Below, one piece after another: positions 1 through 6,684 of a stretch of 6,684 nucleotides of DNA; within the stretch, counting starts at the first letter, position 1; the number at the start of each line of letters is the position of its first letter. Both the position numbers and the translations under genes were made by a program. Source of the DNA: Thermomicrobiales bacterium (GTDB taxonomy: Bacteria; Chloroflexota; Limnocylindria; Limnocylindrales; CSP1-4). Under the pieces are notes generated by a model. The model saw only the letters and a program-made list of their open reading frames with translations. It had not been told where the DNA came from and made no database searches. The stretch spans positions 1 to 6,684 of the forward strand of contig SPCO01000081.1 in assembly GCA_004525275.1 (NCBI GenBank), written 5' to 3'.

Positions 1-330
1 ACACTCCAGGGCCCGGGACCCTTCACCGTCTTTGCACCGACCGATGAGGCCTTTGCGGCGCTGCCAGAGGGTACGCTCGACGCCCTCTTGGCCGATCCGG
101 AGGCCCTCAAGAACATCCTCCTGTACCACGTCGTATCGGGCGAGGTCACCGCCGACCAGGTCGTCGGGCTTACCTCCGCGGACTCCGTCGAGGGTTCGCC
201 CATCGCGATCTCGGTCACGGACGGAACCGTCTACCTGAACGAGAATGCCAAGGTCGTGACGGCCGATGTGATGACCTCCAATGGCGTCATCCACGTCATT
301 GACGCGGTCATCCTGCCACCGGCAAGCTGA
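1..330 (+). CDS. FAS1 (fasciclin) domain protein, C-terminal part, cut by the left window edge
   Basis: The reading frame is open from base 1 and ends at a TGA at 328-330, giving the last 109 residues. The start and any signal peptide or lipobox lie outside the window. The three conserved elements of a FAS1 domain appear in order: the H1-type segment FTVFAPTDEAF (residues 8-18), the LLYHVVSGEV segment around residue 45, and the H2-type segment VIHVIDAVILPP at the very end. The protein stops just after H2, so this is a C-terminal, probably the only, FAS1 domain. Bacterial FAS1 proteins are usually exported and act in adhesion or ligand binding at the cell surface; the exact role here cannot be read. 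A short internal TTG or ATG start is unlikely because it would delete H1. It lies 80 bases upstream of the heliorhodopsin gene on the same strand, so co-transcription is possible. Confidence 0.9.
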   Translation, partial: TLQGPGPFTVFAPTDEAFAALPEGTLDALLADPEALKNILLYHVVSGEVTADQVVGLTSADSVEGSPIAISVTDGTVYLNENAKVVTADVMTSNGVIHVIDAVILPPAS

Positions 331-351
331 CCCAAGCCCGCCGCCCATTTT

Positions 352-382
352 CCACCGAGGGTGGGGTCCTCCTCCGGGCCCC
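352..382 (+). other. two overlapping candidate RNA hairpins between the FAS1 gene and heliorhodopsin
   Basis: Within the 80-base gap, CCACC (352-356) can pair with GGTGG (360-364) across a GAG loop. GGGGTCC (363-369) can pair with GGGCCCC (376-382), with one G-U pair and a six-base loop. The two stems share bases 363-364, so they are largely mutually exclusive. No run of T follows the second stem (only ATCCTCGTTT), so this is not a convincing intrinsic terminator. It could be a weak terminator, an mRNA processing or stability element, or chance pairing in GC-rich DNA. No promoter with clear -35 and -10 boxes was seen in this gap. Confidence 0.25.
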
Positions 383-397
383 ATCCTCGTTTCACGC

Positions 398-404
398 AAA
401 GGAG
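398..404 (+). promoter_or_regulatory. Shine-Dalgarno site of the heliorhodopsin gene
   Basis: AAAGGAG lies six bases before the ATG at 411. It is the strongest ribosome binding site on the + strand part of the window and fixes the heliorhodopsin start, because no other in-frame start has a comparable site. Confidence 0.75.
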
Positions 405-410
405 CCATCG

Positions 411-1202
411 ATGATCGCCGCAAGCCAACCCGCGAGCTCGGAGGCGGTTGCTCTCCCCGAATCCAGCCAGTCTTCGCTACGCCGCTGGAACGTCGGCATC
501 GGCGGGCTGCATGCGGTCCAGGGGATCCTGGTCCTGGCGCTCGCGACCGCATTCGTGCTGCCGGTCACCGCGAGCTTCATGGCTGGCCCTCCCGGTACCC
601 CGGCCGGCGTGCCGACCACGCTATTCGACGTCTCGCTGGCGTGGGGCGTCGCGCTCTTCCTGTTTCTCTCGGCCGGATTCCACTGGCTCGTCGCCGCGCC
701 TGGCGTCTTCGAGCGATATACATCCGGGCTGGCAGCTGAACACAACTACTTCCGCTGGACGGAATACTCACTCTCGTCGTCGGTGATGATCGTGCTCATC
801 GCGATGCTGACCGGGATCAGCGACGTCGCGGCCCTCATCGGGATCTTCGCGGCCAACGCAGCGATGATCTTCTTTGGCGCGGTCCAGGAGCGTTACGAAT
901 CGCCCGGCGGTTCGCTGTGGCCGTTCTATCTCGGCTGCATCGTCGGGATCGCCCCTTGGCTGGCCGTCGGCGTCTATCTGTGGTCGCCGGGCAGTGCCGC
1001 CGAACCACCGGCGTTCGTCTACGCGATCTTTGTATCGCTCTTCGTGTTCTTCAACATCTTCGCGATCAACATGTGGCTGCAGTATCGTCGCATCGGTCGA
1101 TGGCGCTCGTACCTCTTCGGTGAGAGGACGTACATCCTGCTCAGCCTTGTGGCGAAGTCGCTTCTCGCCTGGCAGGTCTTTGCCGGAACGCTGGCCGGCT
1201 GA
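411..1202 (+). CDS. heliorhodopsin (retinal-binding seven-helix photoreceptor, inverted topology)
   Basis: This 263-residue protein has seven hydrophobic segments, at about 28-50, 72-95, 118-135, 138-158, 169-191, 201-223 and 238-260. The retinal Schiff-base lysine is K249 in SLVAKSLLAW of helix 7, with S245 four residues before it. The counterion is E118 in RWTEYSLSSS of helix 3, and H34 and H91 match the paired histidines of the family. By my recall of heliorhodopsin 48C12 numbering (H23, H80, E107, S237, K241), the spacings H34-E118 (84) and H91-E118 (27) are identical, and E118-K249 is three shorter than in 48C12. The loop after helix 1 (51-70) is long, as usual in this family. Heliorhodopsins bind all-trans retinal, sit with the N-terminus in the cytoplasm, have slow photocycles and generally do not pump ions; their role is mostly unknown and signalling is favoured. 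No retinal-making gene is in the window. All key residues are intact, so a functional pigment is expected. Confidence 0.96.
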   Translation: MIAASQPASSEAVALPESSQSSLRRWNVGIGGLHAVQGILVLALATAFVLPVTASFMAGPPGTPAGVPTTLFDVSLAWGVALFLFLSAGFHWLVAAPGVFERYTSGLAAEHNYFRWTEYSLSSSVMIVLIAMLTGISDVAALIGIFAANAAMIFFGAVQERYESPGGSLWPFYLGCIVGIAPWLAVGVYLWSPGSAAEPPAFVYAIFVSLFVFFNIFAINMWLQYRRIGRWRSYLFGERTYILLSLVAKSLLAWQVFAGTLAG

Positions 1203-1248
1203 TGCCCGGTTGGTCGGTGCCTGCGGTTCGCGGCACGACGCGCGCCTG

Positions 1249-2100
1249 ATGTCGTCGGACGCCCCAGTTCGCATCACCCTCCGTGAGGCAGCCGAGCAGC
1301 TCGGCGTTCACTACATGACCGTCTATCGGCGGGTACGGCTGGGAATCCTGCCGGCCCTGAAGGTCGACGGCACGTGGCGGGTCGATCCGGCCGATCTCGA
1401 GCGGCCCGCGGCCGCCCCGTCCGGGCGTGGTCGACGGAGGATCGATGGAGCCATTCGACCGTCCATGTGGCGAGATCGACTTCGGGGCCGGATGATCGAT
1501 GGTGACCTCGCCGGGAGCTGGCAAGTCGTTGAAGCGGCGATGGCATCGGGTCTGACGCCGGCGGATATCTACATCGACGTCCTGGCTCCGACCCTGCATG
1601 CGATCGGGGCGTCGTGGCAATCTGGTGAATCGGGGGTCGAGCAGGAGCACTACGCGAGCAATGTGGCGACGGCCCTGATCGGCCGTCTAGGCGCGCGGTT
1701 CGCCCGCCGAGGGCGGAAGCGCGGGGTCGTCATCGTGGCGATGCCATCCGGCGAACGACACGGCCTGGGTGTCGCGATGGTCACCGACGTCCTTCGACAG
1801 GAAGGCTACGACGTCCGCAACCTCGGGCCTGACACGCCTGCCCGGTCGCTTGCCAGCGCGATGCGCGACACCGATCGGCTTGTCGCCGTGGTCGTCAGCG
1901 TCGTTGGCGATGGCCATCGACGCGCCGCAGCTCGTTTGTTGGGCGCCGCTCGCCGGGAGCGTTCATCGGTGCCGCTGCTCGCCGGTGGGTTTGCCATTCG
2001 CGACGACCGTTCGGCGATCGAAATCGGCGCCGATGGTTGGGCTGCGGACCCCCGCGAACTCGCCCGACTGATCGACACACTGCAAAGCCAACGCACCTAG
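1249..2100 (+). CDS. CarH/LitR-like cobalamin-binding transcriptional regulator, putative B12 photoreceptor with excisionase-type HTH
   Basis: This 283-residue protein has two parts. Residues 8-52 form a helix-turn-helix with wing of the excisionase/HTH_17 kind (REAAEQLGVHYMTVYRRVR, then LPALKVDGTWRVDPADL), followed by an Arg-rich linker (about 59-80). Residues 80-150 match the helical-bundle cap and 157-280 the Rossmann-like B12-binding fold. W123, E133 and H134 form the W-x9-EH signature that packs against adenosylcobalamin in CarH. E169-x-H171-x-x-G174 supplies the lower-axial histidine, followed at family spacing by S217 and G246-G247. In CarH, the dark tetramer bound to adenosylcobalamin represses DNA, and light breaks the Co-C bond and releases it. 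The residue after the Trp, His132 in Thermus CarH, is Gln124 here. The ATG at 1249 was chosen because it begins just before the HTH; no clear Shine-Dalgarno precedes it, and TTG 1210 is a weaker alternative. It lies 46 bases after heliorhodopsin, probably in one transcript. Confidence 0.88.
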   Translation: MSSDAPVRITLREAAEQLGVHYMTVYRRVRLGILPALKVDGTWRVDPADLERPAAAPSGRGRRRIDGAIRPSMWRDRLRGRMIDGDLAGSWQVVEAAMASGLTPADIYIDVLAPTLHAIGASWQSGESGVEQEHYASNVATALIGRLGARFARRGRKRGVVIVAMPSGERHGLGVAMVTDVLRQEGYDVRNLGPDTPARSLASAMRDTDRLVAVVVSVVGDGHRRAAARLLGAARRERSSVPLLAGGFAIRDDRSAIEIGADGWAADPRELARLIDTLQSQRT

Positions 2101-2142
2101 TTGGTCGAGGCCGTGGGCCAGAACTCCATGGCGCGCCGAGCG

Positions 2143-3386
<1,244 letters not shown>

Positions 3387-3390
<4 letters not shown>

Positions 3391-4130
3391 CGTGCGGCCT
3401 CCCCATGGCGGTGGAACGTGGCGCCGCGGCGCCACAACTTGAGGGCGTGCCAGTGGATCATCGCCATCGTTTTGTGGGTCACGAATGGGTGCCGAATCAG
3501 CATCCGGACAAGCATCCGGTCCGTCAACCGCCGACGGCGCAGGCTGAGACTCGTGTACAGCAGGCCGCCCTCGGCATCTCCCTGGTCGATCGCGATGCGA
3601 AGGCTCTCCGGCTCGTCGCGCACGCGGACCGTATAGCCTCCATGGATCTCGATGAACGGCGACACATAGAACGTCTTGTCCATCGACGACTGGAACACCG
3701 GTCCGCTGTCGGGACGCGGGGTGAGCGTATACAGGTGCCGCTCGAGATGGGTGTTATGCACCTCCACCACCACAACGGCTAACTCGCCGGAGGCGTCGCG
3801 ACACAGGTAGAAGCTGGCCGGATTGAAGACATACCCAAGGACCCGTGGGTTCGTCACGAGGGTGATCCGCCAGTCCGTCGGGTCCCATCCTTCGGCAGCC
3901 AGATGCTCACGGATGCGACCGGGCAGATCCTTGGCCGGCGGCGCCATGTGATCGTCGTCGCGGAACCCAAGTACATTCGCTCGGTTGCGGCTGAGCAGTC
4001 GATGGCGCCGGTCGACCTCGTCGAGCTCGTCCAGGTCGAGGGCCAGGTAGTAGACCCCGTGCTGCAGGTCGTAATCGAACGGTCGAACCCGGCGATGACG
4101 GACGGTGCCGTCGAGGATGTGGGACCTCAT
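3387..4130 (-). CDS. DUF1365 family protein
   Basis: This 247-residue protein is full length for the DUF1365 (COG3496) family. Family motifs seen are GYVFNPASFYLC (99-110), VVEVHNTH (121-128), KTFYVSPF (152-159) and the C-terminal IHWHALKLWRRG (225-236) with H239 and H241 after it. No signal peptide or clear transmembrane helix is visible. The biochemical function of the family is not established to my knowledge. It is strongly associated with the FAD-dependent COG2907 oxidoreductase and the Cfa-like methyltransferase that flank it here, so a role in modifying or desaturating membrane acyl chains is a reasonable inference. Conserved histidines could bind a metal, but this is speculative. It overlaps both neighbours by four bases (ATGA at each end), and GAGGAG lies nine bases before its ATG, so translation is probably coupled along the operon. 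Confidence 0.93.
3398..3404 (-). promoter_or_regulatory. Shine-Dalgarno site of the Cfa-like gene
   Basis: GGGGAGG on the minus strand lies seven bases before the ATG at 3390, inside the end of the DUF1365 gene. It decides between this start and the GTG at 3435, and supports reinitiation-type coupling at the ATGA overlap. Confidence 0.65.
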
Positions 4131-5404
4131 GCTGCCTGCTCCTCGGTCTCGCTGACTGCGAGGAAGCTCGCTGCCTCGTACCCGGACCGACAGCCGTCCT
4201 CGTGGAATCCGTACCCGAGGTGGGCGCCCGCGTAGTACGTGTCTCGGTGCCCCTGGAGGCGACCGATGGCCGCCTGCGCTGCGAGCGACCGAAAGGTGTA
4301 AAGCGGATGGCTGAACTCGCGCGCCAGGATGACGTGGTCGTCGCGGACGAGATCACCCGGGTTCACGGACACGAAGTACTGGGTGGGACCGGGCAGTGCC
4401 TGGAGCCGGTTCATGTGGTAGGTCATCGTCACTGACGCGCCGGGTGGGTCGCAGGCGGGCTGGTGGACGTTCCAGGACGACCATGCGCCCGCCCGAGTCG
4501 GCATCACCTGCGGGTCCGTGTGCAGAACGACCTGGTTGCGGTTGTACTCGAACCCGCCCAACGCTGACCGCTCGGATGCGTCGGCATCACCGAGCAGGGC
4601 CAGCGCATCATCGGCATGGGTGGCCATCACCACAACATCGAATCGCTCAACGAATCCGGCGGCGGTCGCGACGGTCACACCCGCGACATCGCGCAGAACG
4701 GCCTCGACGGGATCATCCGAGCGGACCGTCCCGATCGGCAGGCTGGCGATCAGGTTGTCCACGTACGTACGCGAGCCACCGGCGACGGTCCGCCACGGGA
4801 GAGCCCGCCCGACACCGATGAGCCCGTGGTTATCGAGGAACCGGAGCAGATAATCGACCGGATACTCCAGCGTCCGGCCAGGTGCGGTCGACCACACCGC
4901 GGCGGTGACCGGGATCAGGAAGTGGTCGCGGAACGCCGACCCGAATTGCCGATCCGCGAGGTACTCGCCGAGGGTCATCCCGGTCGGATCCGGGCTATCC
5001 AGGATCCGCCGGGCATCGCGATAGAACCGCAGGATGTCGGGGAACATCCGCAGGTATGACGGTCGACTGGCGAGACTGCGCTGGGCGAGGAACCCTCCGA
5101 CGCCACGTGAGCCGAATTCGACGTTGCACGCGCGGCAGACCGAGGCGAACGACATGTCGCTCTCCTGCGTCTCAACGCCGAGTTCATCGAACAGGCCAGT
5201 CAGCAGCGGGTAGGTGGGCTCGTTATAGACGATGAAGCCGGTGTCCACGCCGACTGGGCCGTCCGGCGAGTCCACCCGCACGGTCGCGACGTGACCGCCC
5301 GGAGTCGTCTCGCGCTCGAATAGTGCGACCTCGTGCCCATCCCGGTCCAGGACATAGGCCGCGGTCAGGCCACTTACGCCGGCGCCGACGATGGCTACTC
5401 TCAT
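4127..5404 (-). CDS. FAD-dependent oxidoreductase, amine-oxidase-like (COG2907 type)
   Basis: This 425-residue protein begins directly with a Rossmann FAD-binding motif, VAIVGAGVSGL (3-13, GxGxxG at 7-12), with E30 at the end of the second strand for the ribose, then TPGGH (34-38), as in the amine oxidase/phytoene-desaturase superfamily. The C-terminal YYAGAHLGYGFHEDG (390-404) closes the FAD site. A cluster CRACN (C90, C93) is notable and could be metal- or redox-related. Related flavoproteins oxidise or desaturate lipids and isoprenoids, and members of this gene neighbourhood take part in furan-fatty-acid synthesis in Alphaproteobacteria. Its placement suggests action on the acyl chain methylated by the Cfa-like enzyme, but the substrate is inferred. 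Its ATG overlaps the SRPBCC stop and its stop overlaps the DUF1365 start, each by four bases. The Shine-Dalgarno before it is poor, consistent with coupling. A carotenoid substrate is an alternative, but no carotenoid genes are seen. Confidence 0.92.
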   Translation of the reverse strand: MRVAIVGAGVSGLTAAYVLDRDGHEVALFERETTPGGHVATVRVDSPDGPVGVDTGFIVYNEPTYPLLTGLFDELGVETQESDMSFASVCRACNVEFGSRGVGGFLAQRSLASRPSYLRMFPDILRFYRDARRILDSPDPTGMTLGEYLADRQFGSAFRDHFLIPVTAAVWSTAPGRTLEYPVDYLLRFLDNHGLIGVGRALPWRTVAGGSRTYVDNLIASLPIGTVRSDDPVEAVLRDVAGVTVATAAGFVERFDVVVMATHADDALALLGDADASERSALGGFEYNRNQVVLHTDPQVMPTRAGAWSSWNVHQPACDPPGASVTMTYHMNRLQALPGPTQYFVSVNPGDLVRDDHVILAREFSHPLYTFRSLAAQAAIGRLQGHRDTYYAGAHLGYGFHEDGCRSGYEAASFLAVSETEEQAA

Positions 5405-5862
5405 GACCCGACGTCCCCGGCCCGGCTGGCCCGATCGTCGAGCTGCTGCTGCATCCCGCCGACAGCATTCTCGGCAAGCTTCCGGAACGAGCGACCCAGA
5501 AACGGCTGGATGAGCCGCAACAGGCCGCCGAGTTGGATATCTGCGATGTACTCGATCCGGGTTCCGGTCCCATCACCCTCAAACCGGATGTCATCGATCG
5601 CGGTCACCCCGGAGCCCTCGCCCTTGAGGACCACGCGATGCGGAGGCTCGTAGGCCGTGATCCTGTACTCCATGGGCGCGACCCGCCGGCCCAGGCGGAC
5701 GCCCAGTCGATATCGGGCGCCGACCCCGACCGGTCCGTCATCGAGGCGTTCGGCGCTGGCCACGCCTGGATCCCACTCCTGGGAGTTCGCAAAATCGGCG
5801 ACATAGGCAAACGTTTCTTCGAGTGTGAGTGGTGTCTGGATGCGCTCATGCAGCCTGGTCAC
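5401..5862 (-). CDS. SRPBCC / polyketide cyclase-like ligand-binding protein
   Basis: This 153-residue protein has the START/Bet v 1-like pattern. An N-terminal strand with paired hydrophobics is followed by EETFAYVADFANSQEWDPGV (15-34), typical of the first helix and the aspartate-tryptophan region. Alternating strands follow (GVGARYRLGV, MEYRITAYEPPHRVVLKG, RIEYIADIQL), ending in a long C-terminal helix (about 115-142). Such proteins form a hydrophobic cavity for lipids, polyketides or other ligands and may be carriers or enzymes; no catalytic set is diagnostic. The start is the GTG at 5862, supported by a strong GGAGGAG just upstream; no ATG fits the domain better. It overlaps the dehydrogenase gene by 17 bases and the FAD gene by four. 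In this operon a role in binding a lipid intermediate is plausible but not shown by sequence. Confidence 0.88.
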   Translation of the reverse strand: MTRLHERIQTPLTLEETFAYVADFANSQEWDPGVASAERLDDGPVGVGARYRLGVRLGRRVAPMEYRITAYEPPHRVVLKGEGSGVTAIDDIRFEGDGTGTRIEYIADIQLGGLLRLIQPFLGRSFRKLAENAVGGMQQQLDDRASRAGDVGS

Positions 5863-6684
5863 GGGGGCTCCTCCATCTCTCGGGCGTCGGGTCCGGCGCG
5901 CCGCTCAACGCCACGACGTGATCCCATAGTCGTCGTCGTTCGTCGCCCGTCAGGCGAGTCCCGGGCACCCGATCGAATGGCCGAGGTCGACGGTCGAGGT
6001 ACAGCCGCCCATTGTCAAGGCCACCTTCGGTTGTCGTGCCGAGCCAAACCATGCTGTCGATACCCTCGGAGGGCGTACGCAAGATCGGCCCCATGGATCG
6101 GTAGAAGGCCGGCAGGGAATCGGCCAGGCCCGGCGTCGCGGCCCAACCAGGGTGCACGGCGTTGAACGTGACCCCCGATGGGCCGAGACGGCGTTGCCAC
6201 TCACGGACGAGCGCCACCTGGGCCCGTTTTGCCCGGGCGTAGGCTCGGGGACCGGAGAACGATCCTTGCGAACTCTGCAGGTCATTCAGATCGAGCGGCT
6301 GAGTGTACTGCCCACCGGACGTGACGGCGATGACCCGTCCATCCTCGGATCGCTGGAGGAGCGGCATCAGGCCGGAGACGAGCGCGAATGGACCCACGAC
6401 CATGGTCGCCAACGTAGCTTCGATGCCGTCAGGGCCGGTGATGCGGTCCGGGAAGATCGCGCCGGCGTTGTCCACCAGCACATCGAGCACCGTCTCCGTC
6501 TCGAGAATCTCGTCCACGGCCGCTCGGACGGAGTCCAACGATCCCATATCCGCGACGATGAGCCGGCACCCGTCGGCGGCGTTCGCAGCGGAGAGTTCGG
6601 CCCGCAGGGACTCCAGCTTGCCCACGCTCCGTCCTACCAGGATCAGGTGGGCCCCGAGGCTCGCGAACTCAATAGCCGCAGCCC
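5846..6684 (-). CDS. short-chain dehydrogenase/reductase (SDR), N-terminus cut by the right window edge
   Basis: The frame is open to the right edge, with 278 complete codons visible and a TGA at 5848-5846. The fragment begins AAAIEFASLGAHLILVGRS, the helix and second strand that follow the glycine-rich NAD(P) motif, so only a short N-terminal piece is missing. The arginine in GRS suggests NADPH preference. Visible SDR signatures, counted from the first complete codon, are DNAG (71-74, usually NNAG), the catalytic serine in VTSGG (S122) and YARAK (Y148, K152). The HPGW segment after the catalytic site resembles retinol dehydrogenase/DHRS-like and protochlorophyllide-reductase-like SDRs. The substrate cannot be assigned. 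An internal GTG at 6625 is not the start because it would remove the cofactor-binding strand. It is upstream of the SRPBCC gene with a 17-base overlap and is the first operon gene visible; the operon may begin further right. Confidence 0.92.
   Translation of the reverse strand, partial: AAAIEFASLGAHLILVGRSVGKLESLRAELSAANAADGCRLIVADMGSLDSVRAAVDEILETETVLDVLVDNAGAIFPDRITGPDGIEATLATMVVGPFALVSGLMPLLQRSEDGRVIAVTSGGQYTQPLDLNDLQSSQGSFSGPRAYARAKRAQVALVREWQRRLGPSGVTFNAVHPGWAATPGLADSLPAFYRSMGPILRTPSEGIDSMVWLGTTTEGGLDNGRLYLDRRPRPFDRVPGTRLTGDERRRLWDHVVALSGAPDPTPERWRSPRDQAA
5868..5874 (-). promoter_or_regulatory. Shine-Dalgarno site of the SRPBCC gene
   Basis: GGAGGAG on the minus strand ends five bases before the GTG at 5862 and lies inside the end of the upstream dehydrogenase gene. 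It supports the non-ATG start and is the best Shine-Dalgarno match on the minus strand. Confidence 0.7.

Noticed and set aside
411..1202. Reading the seven-helix protein as a type 1 proton- or ion-pumping rhodopsin
   Set aside because: The helix 3 motif has the heliorhodopsin E-Y-S pattern and not the D-T-D or N-D-Q type pump motif, and helix 7 has SLVAK rather than the D-x-x-x-K of pumps.
874..1248. Upstream in-frame extension of the regulator gene inside the heliorhodopsin gene
   Set aside because: The frame is open only because of GC-rich codon bias. The translation is Ser/Arg-rich, overlaps heliorhodopsin by over 300 bases and has no domain; the HTH begins directly after the ATG at 1249.
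2130..2137. GGCGCGCC palindrome in the convergent gap
   Set aside because: An eight-base GC palindrome is expected by chance in DNA of this composition, and nothing else marks it as a binding site.
2101..2142. Bidirectional terminator between the convergent groups
   Set aside because: Only a weak five-pair stem (2102-2106 with 2116-2120) with a wobble pair and no T-run on either strand was found, so no terminator is called.
3391..3435. Upstream GTG start for the Cfa-like gene
   Set aside because: It adds 15 residues without conservation value and overlaps DUF1365 further, while ATG 3390 has GGGGAGG at good spacing and the ATGA overlap seen at the other junctions.

Overview
The window is GC-rich (roughly two-thirds G+C by eye), densely coding bacterial chromosome. 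It holds eight genes in two convergent groups and no RNA genes, mobile elements or CRISPR. A heliorhodopsin, a FAS1 (fasciclin) protein and a B12-binding regulator together fit a monoderm of the Chloroflexota or Actinomycetota type. That placement is inferred from gene content; no phylogenetic marker is present.

Left part, + strand (1-2100): the C-terminal end of a FAS1-domain protein, then an intact heliorhodopsin (411-1202), then a regulator with an excisionase-type helix-turn-helix and a C-terminal cobalamin-binding module (1249-2100). The regulator carries the W-x9-EH and E-x-H-x-x-G motifs of the CarH/LitR adenosylcobalamin photoreceptors. Two light-sensing proteins with different chromophores (retinal and, by homology, adenosylcobalamin) are therefore direct neighbours on one strand.

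Right part, - strand (6684-2143): five tightly packed genes, read from right to left: short-chain dehydrogenase (cut by the window edge), SRPBCC/polyketide-cyclase-like protein, FAD-dependent amine-oxidase-like protein (COG2907 type), DUF1365 protein, and a cyclopropane-fatty-acid-synthase-like SAM methyltransferase. Three successive junctions are 4-base ATGA stop/start overlaps and the first overlaps by 17 bases, so this is a single operon by structure. The FAD protein, DUF1365 and Cfa-like trio recurs in bacteria in light- or singlet-oxygen-induced loci, where Cfa-like enzymes (UfaM type) modify phospholipid acyl chains.

Working model (inference): the cobalamin regulator acts as a dark repressor of the lipid operon and possibly of its own heliorhodopsin-containing unit. 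Illumination would relieve repression, and the operon would remodel unsaturated membrane lipids against photo-oxidative damage. The role of heliorhodopsin is open. The two groups end tail to tail with only 42 bases between them, so they share no promoter. Any operator for the operon lies beyond the right edge. The strongest points for follow-up are the heliorhodopsin/CarH-like pair, the Gln at the CarH His132 position, and the substituted bicarbonate-pocket residues of the Cfa-like enzyme.
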